Part shown: positions 45,225-52,881 of the stretch, one piece after another | Position numbering within the stretch: position 1 is the first letter of the stretch | Layout of the letters: the number at the start of each line of letters is the position of its first letter | Source: Azorhizobium sp943371865 | GTDB lineage: Bacteria > Pseudomonadota > Alphaproteobacteria > Rhizobiales > Xanthobacteraceae | Length of the DNA stretch: 64,000 nucleotides | Direction of reading: 5' to 3' | NCBI RefSeq assembly: GCF_943371865.1 | Contig: NZ_CALRWL010000004.1 | Location: 62,001 to 126,000 of the forward strand | Translations under genes and position numbers: made by a program | Notes under the pieces: generated by a model | The model's database searches: none | What the model saw: the letters and a program-made list of their open reading frames with translations, nothing else | What the model was told of the DNA's origin: nothing

Positions 45225-46877
45225 TCAGGCGGCGCGGCGCGGGCCCACGTCCATGCGCGGCGTAAAGCTGTCGGCGGACGCCGCAAGCCACTCCATGGCA
45301 TAGGGTGTCTCGTCGGGGGCTTCCACCAAAGAGAACGGCGCCACAAAGGGATAGAGCCGATCCAGCGGCCGCACCTCGATGGGGCTGACCCGGTGCCACA
45401 CATGGTGCGGCAGCAGGTCCGAGGGGTGGACGAGGCCGGCGGCGGCCACCAGTTCGGACAGCGCCTCCACCGTCTGGCGCTGGAAATGGGCCACGCGATG
45501 GGCCTTGTCCGGCACCACCAGCCCGCGCTGGAGGTGAGGATCGTTGGTGGTCACGCCGGTGGGGCAATGGCCGGTGTGGCAGCGCAGGGATTGCACGCAG
45601 CCCAGCGAGAACATGAAGGCGCGCGCCGCGTTGCACCAGTCGGCGCCGATGGCCATGTTGGCGGCCATGGAGAAGCCGGAGGTGACCTTGCCGCTGGCGG
45701 CGAGGCGCACTTCCCCGCGCAAACCCGCGCCCACCAAGGCGTTGCGCATCAGCACCAGGCCCTCGCGCAGCGGCATGCCCACATGGTCGGCCAACTCGCG
45801 GGGGGCGGCGCCGGTGCCGCCTTCGGAGCCGTCCACCACCACGAAGTCCGGGCGGATGCCGGTGGCCAGCATGGCCTTGACGATGGCGAAGGTCTCGCTG
45901 GGATGGCCCACGCACAGCTTGAGCCCCACCGGCTTGCCGCCGGAGAGTTCGCGCAGGCGGCCGACGAATTCCATCATCTCCACCGGGGTGTTGAAGGCCG
46001 GGTGGCGGGAGGGGGAAATGCAGTCCTCGCCCATGGCGATGCCGCGGGTCTCGGCGATCTCCGGGGTGACCTTGGCGGCGGGCAGCACGCCGCCGTGACC
46101 GGGCTTGGCGCCTTGACTCAGCTTGATTTCGATCATCTTCACCTGGTCGTCCGCGGCGCGCTCGGCGAAGCGTTCGGGGGAGAAGGAGCCGTCGCGGTTG
46201 CGGCAGCCGAAATAGCCCGAGCCCAGTTCCCACACGATGTCGCCGCCATGGATGCGGTGATAGGGCGAGAGGCCGCCCTCGCCGGTGTCGTGATAGAAGC
46301 CGCCCTGCTTGGCGCCGAGATTGAGCGCCTCGATGGCGTTGCGGCCGAGGGAGCCGAAGCTCATGGCGGAGATGTTGAGCACCGCCGCGGAATAGGGCTT
46401 GGCGCACTGCGGGCCGCCCACCGTGACCCGGAACGGTTCCTTGGCCACCGGCATCGGCGCCAAGGAATGGGTCATCCATTCGTATTCGCTGGAATAGGTG
46501 TTCAGTTCGGTGCCGAACGGCTGGCGATCTTCCTCACCCTTGGACCGGGCATAGATCAGGCTGCGATCGCTGCGGGGATAAGGCCGGCCTTCCTGGTCGC
46601 CCTCGACGATATACTGGCGCAGATAGGGGCGCAGGGCCTCGAATAGCCAGCGCACCGAGCCGATCAACGGATAGTTGCGCAGCAAGGAGTGGTGCGACTG
46701 CACCATGTCGAACACGCCGATCACCACCAGAGGCACCATGGCGCAGAACAGCCAGAGCCAGGCCTGGTGGCTGGTGAAGGACAGGATGAGGCCGAGCAGG
46801 GCCAAGGCCGCCACGGCGAAGAAGGCGCTGTAGCGCCGCAGCCACAGCACCGTGCCGGGTTCGAGTGCACCGGACAT
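45225..46877 (-). CDS. FMN-binding glutamate synthase family protein, membrane-anchored
   Basis: 550 residues. Two N-terminal helices (about 15-60) precede a GltS-like FMN/TIM-barrel domain: ISAMSFGSLGRNAIEALNLG, YHDTGEGGLSPYH, IKLSQGAKPGHGGVLP and VVVDGSEGGTGAAP. The iron-sulfur loop CVQSLRCHTGHCPTG is intact. It lacks the amidotransferase domain of true glutamate synthase, so it is probably a membrane-linked flavin/Fe-S oxidoreductase of unknown substrate. Start is the ATG at 46877. Confidence 0.93.
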   Translation of the reverse strand: MSGALEPGTVLWLRRYSAFFAVAALALLGLILSFTSHQAWLWLFCAMVPLVVIGVFDMVQSHHSLLRNYPLIGSVRWLFEALRPYLRQYIVEGDQEGRPYPRSDRSLIYARSKGEEDRQPFGTELNTYSSEYEWMTHSLAPMPVAKEPFRVTVGGPQCAKPYSAAVLNISAMSFGSLGRNAIEALNLGAKQGGFYHDTGEGGLSPYHRIHGGDIVWELGSGYFGCRNRDGSFSPERFAERAADDQVKMIEIKLSQGAKPGHGGVLPAAKVTPEIAETRGIAMGEDCISPSRHPAFNTPVEMMEFVGRLRELSGGKPVGLKLCVGHPSETFAIVKAMLATGIRPDFVVVDGSEGGTGAAPRELADHVGMPLREGLVLMRNALVGAGLRGEVRLAASGKVTSGFSMAANMAIGADWCNAARAFMFSLGCVQSLRCHTGHCPTGVTTNDPHLQRGLVVPDKAHRVAHFQRQTVEALSELVAAAGLVHPSDLLPHHVWHRVSPIEVRPLDRLYPFVAPFSLVEAPDETPYAMEWLAASADSFTPRMDVGPRRAA

Positions 46878-47047
46878 TGTTGTTTCCCCCGCAGGATTTA
46901 ACTGCGCCGGAGGTTAGGCGGGCGCGTTCTGGGGCACAAGGGCGCCCCGGCGTCGTTGATGCGACACGCTGTGTGTCTGAGAGAGAAGTTCCCCGCTATT
47001 CCGGGGGCTGTTCCCCGTTGTTCCGGCCCATGGACACGGATGCAACA

Positions 47048-47094
47048 GTCACACGACCTGTCGCAGTACATGGCACACGCTTGTGTCGTGTGAC
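47048..47094. repeat. Inverted repeat in the gap before the isomerase gene end
   Basis: GTCACACGAC (47048-47057) and GTCGTGTGAC (47085-47094) are perfect reverse complements 27 bases apart. It lies between the FMN-protein start and the isomerase end, 171 bases upstream of the former on its strand, so it could be a distal regulatory dyad. Confidence 0.5.
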
Positions 47095-47104
47095 ATGTCC
47101 TCAT

Positions 47105-47152
47105 GGTGCTCGGATACTCGGGTGCTCGGATACTCGGGTGCTCGGATACGCG
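47105..47152. repeat. Three-copy 16-bp tandem repeat
   Basis: GGTGCTCGGATACTCG is repeated twice exactly (47105-47120, 47121-47136) and once with one change (47137-47152). It is non-coding and lies downstream of the isomerase gene. Copy number may vary between strains. Confidence 0.9.
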
Positions 47153-47176
47153 GGCGCTGTCGCGTGGAGGCCGGCC

Positions 47177-48106
47177 TCAGGCCACCGTCGCCGCGGCGTG
47201 GGCGGTGAAACCGTCCGCGAGGCGGCGCAGCACCGGGATCTGCTCCGGCAGTTCGCTCCAATAGCGGCGGTGCAATTCCAGATTGACCACCGCCCCCGGC
47301 GCCAGGGTGCACTGGCGGGTGACCTCGCTCCAGGGGATGTCGCCCCAGCCCAGCGGCAGATGCAGATCGCCTTCGCCCAGGCCCAGGCGCTCGGCATCGT
47401 CGATGGCCCAGCTCTCCAGCGCCCGGCCGAAGCTGTCATGCACATGCACATGCTTGGCGAACGGGGCCAGCGCCATCAGTTCCGGCAGCAGCGGCACCCG
47501 GGCGTCGGTGCAGCGCAGATAAGCGTGGCTCACATCCAGGGTGGCGCGCACATGCGGATGGTCGAGGGAATCCAGTTCGGCGGCGAGGCGCGAGGGCAGC
47601 GGGGTCTCGCGCATGCGCTCGAAGCGGAACACGTTTTCCACGCACAAGGTGACGTCGTTGCGGGCGGCCACATCGCCCGCATGGCTCAGGGCGTCGCGCT
47701 GGCGTTTGTAGGCGACCGCGATGTCGTCGTCCTGCTCGCGCACGCAGCCGGCGTGCATCACCATGTTCACCGCGCCCAGGGCGCCGGCGATCTCCAGCGC
47801 GGCGTCCAGCAGCGCCACATGGCGCGGCAGGCGCGCCGGCTGGTCCATGAGGTTGATGGCCAGCGGCCCATGCACGGTGTAGCGGAGCGGGCGGTCGCGG
47901 GTGGCGGCGACCAGTTTCTGCAAGCGGTCGCTGAGGATGCGGCCGTTGGCCACCAGGGTCCAGGCGAACACCGGCAGCTCGACGAACTCCACGCCGAGGC
48001 GCTCGGCTTCATCCAGCTTGGGGCCGAGATCGTCGAAGTCGGGGGAGGTGGCCCGAATGGAGTAGCCGACGCCGAGAACGGCGGGCGAGGGCGCGAGCGC
48101 GTCCAT
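47177..48106 (-). CDS. Sugar phosphate isomerase/epimerase (xylose isomerase-like TIM barrel)
   Basis: 309 residues. The AP_endonuc_2 pattern is visible in LGVEFVELPVFAW, VHGPLAINLMD, HAGCVREQ, LCVENVFRF and the metal-binding VRATLDVSHAYLR and HVHVHDSFGR. Such proteins isomerise or epimerise sugars or inositol derivatives with a divalent metal. The substrate is not identifiable and no sugar operon surrounds it. Start is the ATG at 48106; the longer reading adds 21 residues without homology. Confidence 0.85.
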   Translation of the reverse strand: MDALAPSPAVLGVGYSIRATSPDFDDLGPKLDEAERLGVEFVELPVFAWTLVANGRILSDRLQKLVAATRDRPLRYTVHGPLAINLMDQPARLPRHVALLDAALEIAGALGAVNMVMHAGCVREQDDDIAVAYKRQRDALSHAGDVAARNDVTLCVENVFRFERMRETPLPSRLAAELDSLDHPHVRATLDVSHAYLRCTDARVPLLPELMALAPFAKHVHVHDSFGRALESWAIDDAERLGLGEGDLHLPLGWGDIPWSEVTRQCTLAPGAVVNLELHRRYWSELPEQIPVLRRLADGFTAHAAATVA

Positions 48107-48510
48107 CTTCTGTTCCTTAACGCTGAGAGGAGACCCGAACGCTGAGCGGAAACCAGGCCTGGGCGGCACACGAGATGTTTACCATAAAGCTTGAGTGTGA
48201 CGGTTGCACGTATCTTTTGCGGCGCAGCATCGGGTGACGCCGGGACGGCCGGAGGCGGGTCTGTGGCCCCCACACCCGCCGTCCGGTTTCGGCCCGAGGG
48301 CAAGGCGGACCGGTGGTTGTGCCCCCCGGCCCGACTGATGCCGCAATCTGCCTGTTGATGTCGCGGACGACGCGCCGTGAGGCCTCAAACCGCACAGCTC
48401 GAGCTTGAAACGCGCACCGCCTGACGGCAATGTGCGCGGAACCAGACGCTCAGCGGGTGGATGCCGAGGCATATCTCGCCGGGCAACAGGACACGGGACA
48501 CGGCCACATC
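48107..48510. other. Divergent intergenic region upstream of the L,D-transpeptidase gene
   Basis: 404 bases. A short AT-richer stretch (48175-48225) may hold a promoter, but I cannot point to clear -35/-10 elements. Reading frames extend the transpeptidase back to 48430 but would move its Tat signal inward. No RNA gene or repeat is seen. Confidence 0.5.
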
Positions 48511-49221
48511 ATGATCATCGACGCGCGCAATGCCACGGTTGGCGAAAGTGACGAGGCCGCTCTGCGGGGGCTTCGGTCGGGAGCACTCTCCCGCCGGTCG
48601 TTTCTGGTCGGCTCGGCCGTGAGTGTCGGCGCGCTGGGTCTTGCCGGCTGCGCGTCACCGGACGGCATGAGCCTGGCCGAGGCGCAGAAGGTCTACGGGC
48701 CGGTGCCGGACAAGAAAGTCGAGATTCCGGCGGTGGACGTCACCAAGGTGCCGCCGAAGTTCTTCCGCAAGACCGTGCCCTACGAGACCAAGGAAGCGGT
48801 CGGCACCATCATCGTCGATCCCAGCGCGTATTACGTCTACCGCGTCGAGGACGACGGCAAGGCCACCCGCTATGGCGCCAATGTGGGCCGCGACGGCTTC
48901 CGCTGGAGCGGTGACGCTTATGTGGGCCGCAAGAGCGAGTGGCCCACCTGGACTCCGCCCCGGGAGATGATCAAGCGCCAGCCCGAGGTGGCCAAATGGG
49001 CCGGCGGCATGCCCGGTGGCCTCGAGAACCCGCTCGGCGCCCGCACGCTGCATCTCTACCAGAACGGCAGCTACACGCTCTACACCATCTATGCCACCAT
49101 CGACCCGGAGACCATCGGCTCCGGCATCACCAGCGGCTGCGTCGGCCTGCTGACCCAGGACATGATCGACCTCTACGACCGCACCCCGGTCAAGACCAAG
49201 GTGGTCGTGCTGCCGGCGTAG
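48511..49221 (+). CDS. L,D-transpeptidase (YkuD/ErfK family), Tat-exported lipoprotein
   Basis: 236 residues. A twin-arginine signal SRRSFLVGSAVSVGALGLAG runs into a lipobox (LAGC), so the protein is exported folded and probably lipidated. The YkuD domain covers about 95-236: GTIIVDPSAYYVYRVEDDGK, NPLGARTLHLYQ and the catalytic SGCVGLLTQDMIDLY with its cysteine. It forms 3-3 cross-links or attaches outer-membrane proteins to peptidoglycan, as is common in Rhizobiales. Start is the ATG at 48511; the ribosome site is weak and an in-frame GTG at 48430 is an alternative. Confidence 0.92.
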   Translation: MIIDARNATVGESDEAALRGLRSGALSRRSFLVGSAVSVGALGLAGCASPDGMSLAEAQKVYGPVPDKKVEIPAVDVTKVPPKFFRKTVPYETKEAVGTIIVDPSAYYVYRVEDDGKATRYGANVGRDGFRWSGDAYVGRKSEWPTWTPPREMIKRQPEVAKWAGGMPGGLENPLGARTLHLYQNGSYTLYTIYATIDPETIGSGITSGCVGLLTQDMIDLYDRTPVKTKVVVLPA

Positions 49222-49269
49222 TCCTGCCGGCCTAGCACCGATCGACATTCAGCGGCTGCCCTCACCGCT

Positions 49270-49379
49270 CGTCATGCCCGGGCTTGTCCCGGGCATCCAC
49301 GCCGGGCCGTCAGTGCGCGGTTTGAAACGCAAGGACAGGCCTCGCCGCGTGGATGGCCGGGACAAGCCCGGCCATGACG
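49270..49379. repeat. Long palindromic intergenic repeat
   Basis: A 32-base arm (49270-49301, beginning CGTCATGCCCGGGCTTGTCC) pairs with 49348-49379 (ending CCCGGCCATGACG) with few mismatches, around a 46-base centre. The wording CGTCATGCCCGGGCTTG is familiar to me from dispersed repeats of Bradyrhizobium-like genomes. It occupies most of the 378-base gap between the transpeptidase and aminopeptidase genes; the remaining bases show nothing. Confidence 0.8.
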
Positions 49380-49599
49380 AACCACCAGGCAAAGGCGAGC
49401 GACGCTTCCTTCAAAAAGAACGACACGCCAACCGTTTGCGCTCGACAGCCCCTATCGACGTCTTTCCTCTCTCAATGTCGATCCGTTCGAGCACCGCCCG
49501 TTCCAGGCGGGGCCGGTGCGGGCAGCATCGGGCCGTCAGACGCCGTTGCACCCTTGGGCGCAACTCGCCATGGTGCCCGGCTGTTACCGGAGAGAGCCA

Positions 49600-50346
49600 A
49601 TGACCATCGAGAGCGAGGATCAGCTCGACAAGCTGCGGACCGTCGGCCGGCTGGTGGCGCGCACCCTGGCCGCCATGGGCAAGGCGCTGGAGCCGGGCAT
49701 GACGACCAAGGAGCTGGATGACCTTGGCCGCGCGCTCCTGGAGCAGGACGGTGCCCGCTCTGCCCCCCATCTGACCTATGATTTTCCTGGCGCGACCTGC
49801 ATTTCCGTCGGCCCCGACTGCGCCCATGGCATCCCGGACGGCACGGTGGTGCAGGCGGGCGACCTGATCAATATCGACGTTTCGGCAGAACTGGACGGCT
49901 ATTTCGGCGATACCGGCGCCAGCTTCGCCGTGCCGCCCACACGCCCGCGCATCGACCGCCTCTGTCGCGATGGGCGTCGGGCCATGTGGGCGGGTATCCG
50001 GGCGGTGAAGCCCGGCCGTCCGTTGAACGACGTCGGCCGCTCCATCGAGACCTTTGCCCGAACCCACGGATACAGCCTCGTGCGCAATCTTTCGAGCCAC
50101 GGGGTCGGGCGGTCCCTGCATGACGAGCCGACCGAAATCCCCACCTGGTTCGAGCCGCAGGACCGGCGCACCATCTCCGAAGGCCTGGTCTTCACCATCG
50201 AGCCGTTCTTGTCGCTGGGGGCGGATTGGGTGGAGGAAGGGGCGGACGGCTGGTCGCTGCGCCCCGCCGGTCAGGAGCCGACGGTGCAGTACGAGCACAC
50301 CCTCGTCGCCACCCGGCAGGGACCGTTGATCCTGACGCTCGCCTGA
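49600..50346 (+). CDS. map: Methionine aminopeptidase, type I
   Basis: 248 residues. Metal ligands are visible: two aspartates in INIDVSAELDGYFGDTGASF, histidine in NLSSHGVGRSLHDEP, glutamate in VFTIEPFLSLG and glutamate in VQYEHTLVAT. The substrate-pocket histidine lies in CAHGIPDG. It removes the initiator methionine. The opening ESEDQLDKLRTVGRLVARTL is typical. Start is the ATG at 49600 with GGAGAGA upstream. The long palindromic repeat precedes it and no partner is nearby, so it may be a second, accessory copy; that cannot be judged from this window. Confidence 0.93.
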   Translation: MTIESEDQLDKLRTVGRLVARTLAAMGKALEPGMTTKELDDLGRALLEQDGARSAPHLTYDFPGATCISVGPDCAHGIPDGTVVQAGDLINIDVSAELDGYFGDTGASFAVPPTRPRIDRLCRDGRRAMWAGIRAVKPGRPLNDVGRSIETFARTHGYSLVRNLSSHGVGRSLHDEPTEIPTWFEPQDRRTISEGLVFTIEPFLSLGADWVEEGADGWSLRPAGQEPTVQYEHTLVATRQGPLILTLA

Positions 50347-50463
50347 TCGCGAGCCCTGAACGGGCCGCACGGAGGGCGACATCCGCCCTCCGCCGCCATG
50401 GCGTGACGCCCACGCGTCAAGTCTCACGCGCCAAGGCCCCCGCGTCGAGGACCCGGCGCGAGG

Positions 50464-51366
50464 CTAAACCGGCGCATCGGCGGCAAAATCCATCCGCTGG
50501 AGATCGGCGATCAGCCCGGGCTGGGTCGGGTGCCATCCAAGGCGCGCGCGGGTCCAGGCGCTGGACGCCGGCATGTGGAGGCGGACGAACATGGCCATCC
50601 AGCCGAAGTGCGCCGCAGCCTCCTCGGGCGACAGCGCGACCACCGGCACCTGGAGGCCCGCCCCGATCACCGTGGCGATGTCGCGGGCGCTGACACCCGC
50701 TTCATCCACCGCATGGAAGCGCTCGCCCGCCTGGCCCTGCTCGACCGCCAGTTTGTAAAGCCGCGCCACGTCCAGAACGTGGCCCGCCGGCCAGCAATTG
50801 CCGCCGTCGCCCACATAGGCCGATACCCCCGTGCGGCGGGCGATGTCGATGATGGGGGTGACGAGGCCCTGCTTGCGGGTGTCGTGCACCTGCGGCAGGC
50901 GCACCACCACCACCTTGACGCCCGCCGCCGCCATCTCCTGGCCCGCCAGTTCGGACGCCACGCGCGGGTTGGGATGATGGAGGTCGAACACCGCCTCGGT
51001 GGCCGGCTGCCCCGGCGTGCCCCCGCCCATGCCGGTGCCCGAGGTGATCACCAGCGGCCGGTCCGAGCCGGCCAGGGCTTCGCCCAGCGCCCGGATCACC
51101 CGCTGGTCCTTGGCGCAGTTGGCGACGAAGTGGGAGAAGTCGTGGTCGAAGGCGGTGTGGATCACCGCGTCGGCCTGCGCCGCGCCGGCCTTGAGGCTCT
51201 CCAGGTCCTCCAGCGTGCCGCGATGGGGCGTAACCCCCGCTTGCACCAGCGCCGCCGCGCCGGCGTCCGAGCGCGTCATGCCCAGCACCTGATGCCCGGC
51301 GCCCAGCAGTTCGGGGATGATGTGCGCGCCGATGAAGCCGGTGGCGCCGGTGAGAAAGATGCGCAT
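50464..51366 (-). CDS. NAD-dependent epimerase/dehydratase family protein (extended SDR)
   Basis: 300 residues. The Rossmann motif FLTGATGFIGAHIIPELLGAG opens the protein; VIHTAFDHD, TSGTGMGGG and VRLPQVHDT follow. The usual Y-x3-K catalytic pair is not evident (the segment has NPRVASELAGQ), so it may be an atypical SDR of the kind often paired with XRE regulators. Start is the ATG at 51366 with a perfect AGGAGG. It is divergent from the MmyB-like regulator, with an operator-like dyad between, so it is probably its target. Confidence 0.9.
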   Translation of the reverse strand: MRIFLTGATGFIGAHIIPELLGAGHQVLGMTRSDAGAAALVQAGVTPHRGTLEDLESLKAGAAQADAVIHTAFDHDFSHFVANCAKDQRVIRALGEALAGSDRPLVITSGTGMGGGTPGQPATEAVFDLHHPNPRVASELAGQEMAAAGVKVVVVRLPQVHDTRKQGLVTPIIDIARRTGVSAYVGDGGNCWPAGHVLDVARLYKLAVEQGQAGERFHAVDEAGVSARDIATVIGAGLQVPVVALSPEEAAAHFGWMAMFVRLHMPASSAWTRARLGWHPTQPGLIADLQRMDFAADAPV

Positions 51367-51424
51367 GGGAGACCTCCTGTGATCGTCAGGAGGCCCATGT
51401 AGTCCCATCGATCCTCATGTTATA

Positions 51425-51454
51425 GTAGTGACCTTATCAGGGTATAATCATTAC
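51425..51454. promoter_or_regulatory. Overlapping divergent promoters and operator-like dyad
   Basis: GTAGTGA (51425-51431) and TCATTAC (51448-51454) form a near-perfect dyad with 16 bases between. A plus-strand -10, TATAAT (51443-51448), overlaps the right arm, and a minus-strand TATAAC lies just left of it. A regulator bound here would block both the SDR and its own gene. Confidence 0.6.
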
Positions 51455-51479
51455 CTGGACCGCTATGCCCGGGACCGCC

Positions 51480-52310
51480 ATGCCCGTCGAGACCACCACC
51501 AGCCTTGGGGCGTTTCTCAAGGACCGCCGCACCCGGATGGATCCGGTCGCCCTGGGCTTTCCCGCCGGGCGCCGGCGCACGCCGGGGCTGCGCCGGGAGG
51601 AGGTGGCGCAGCGCGCCAACATCAGCCCCACCTGGTACACCTGGCTGGAGCAGGGCCGCGGCGGGGCGCCCTCCGCCGATGTGCTCGACCGCATCGCCGC
51701 CGGCCTGATGCTGACCGAGCCGGAGCGGGAGCATCTCTATATGCTGGGGCTGGGGCGGCCGCCCGAGATCCGGTATCAGGCCGTGCATGGGGTTTCGCCC
51801 CGGCTGCAGCGGGTGCTGGACGCGTTCGAGGTCAGCCCGGTGATCATCAAGAACGCCACCTGGGACGTCATCGCCTGGAACCGCGCCGCCGCGACGGTCC
51901 TGACCGACTATGCCCAGCTGCCGCCGGACGGGCGCAACATCCTGCGCCTGATCTTTGCCGATGGGCGCGTCCGGGCCGCCCAGGAGGATTGGGCCCGCGT
52001 GGCCCGCTATGTGGTGGGCACGTTCCGGGCGGATGCGGTGCGCGCGGGGGCGTCGAAGGAGATGGAGCGGCTGGTGGCCGAGCTGCGCCAGCTCAGTCCC
52101 GAGTTCGAGGCCATGTGGCTGGACAATGACGTGCGCGCCACGATGGACGGGGTCAAGCGTCTGCACCATCCGCATCTGGGCGTGCTGGAGCTGGAGTTTT
52201 CCACCTTCGCCGTGGAGGGGCGTCCGGAACTGGCGATGGTGGTCTACAACCCCGCCACGCCGGCCGATGCCGACCGCATCCGCGCATTCATCGCCGCCCA
52301 ATCCCCCTGA
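51480..52310 (+). CDS. XRE-family transcriptional regulator with MmyB-like ligand-binding domain
   Basis: 276 residues. The HTH region is TPGLRREEVAQRANISPTWY followed by TWLEQGRGGAPSADVLDRIA; the C-terminal MmyB-like domain (about 100-270) begins with VIIKNATWDVIAWNRAAATV and includes EFEAMWLDNDV and LELEFSTFAVEGRPELAMVV. Related regulators sense fatty acids or other small ligands and control a neighbouring oxidoreductase. An ATG five codons upstream (51465) is also possible. The divergent SDR is the natural target. Confidence 0.93.
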   Translation: MPVETTTSLGAFLKDRRTRMDPVALGFPAGRRRTPGLRREEVAQRANISPTWYTWLEQGRGGAPSADVLDRIAAGLMLTEPEREHLYMLGLGRPPEIRYQAVHGVSPRLQRVLDAFEVSPVIIKNATWDVIAWNRAAATVLTDYAQLPPDGRNILRLIFADGRVRAAQEDWARVARYVVGTFRADAVRAGASKEMERLVAELRQLSPEFEAMWLDNDVRATMDGVKRLHHPHLGVLELEFSTFAVEGRPELAMVVYNPATPADADRIRAFIAAQSP

Positions 52311-52422
52311 CCGCGCCGGCGGCGCGGCCGCGGGAAGGGGCGATGCGAGAGGCCGGGCCGATCAGGGACTGAGCTGAGGCCCACCCGGAGGATCTGCGCC
52401 ATCGCCAGCGACAGGGCGGGCC

Positions 52423-52803
52423 TCAGGCCCCCGCCAGCGCGTGCAGGGCCCGCACGTCCTGGGCCAGGGTCATGGGGTCGAACGGCTTGGCCACCACCCC
52501 AACCGCGCCCAGGGTGCGGAAATGCTCCACCTCATGGGCCTGGGTGCGGGCGGTGACGAAGGCCACCGGAATGGCGTGGGTGGCGGGGTCCGCCCGCAGC
52601 CGCGCCAGGGTGGTGGGGCCGTCCATGTCCGGCATCATCACATCCAGCAGGATCAGGTCGAGGCCTCCCGCCGCCGCCCGCTCCAGCGCCTTGGCGCCGG
52701 AGGCGGCGGTCTCGGCCGCAAGGTCGGGGTCGAGGGAGAGCGACAGGGCGACGATCTCGCGGATGTCCGGCTCGTCGTCCACATAGAGCACGCGCAGCGT
52801 CAC
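52423..52803 (-). CDS. Single-domain response regulator
   Basis: 126 residues consisting of one REC domain: acidic pocket VLYVDDEPD, phosphoacceptor in LILLDVMMPDMDGPTTLARL, conserved threonine in VAFVTARTQ and lysine in VVAKPFDPM. There is no output domain, so it signals through a protein partner. The GTG at 52803 is chosen because GGAGG stands eight bases upstream and the chain begins right at the first strand. The hybrid kinase is encoded 78 bases upstream on the same strand and is the likely phosphate source. Confidence 0.93.
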   Translation of the reverse strand: MTLRVLYVDDEPDIREIVALSLSLDPDLAAETAASGAKALERAAAGGLDLILLDVMMPDMDGPTTLARLRADPATHAIPVAFVTARTQAHEVEHFRTLGAVGVVAKPFDPMTLAQDVRALHALAGA

Positions 52804-52881
52804 CTTGGGCCTCCTTGGGCAGTGGGGGCGGGAACGGGGTCTCGCGCGGGGGCGATGATCCCTCACATGCGCCGGGGCGGT

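Noticed and set aside
44298..46646. 782-codon plus-strand frame across DUF1150, hsp20 and the FMN protein
   Set aside because: It runs antisense through three well-supported genes and contains no known motif.
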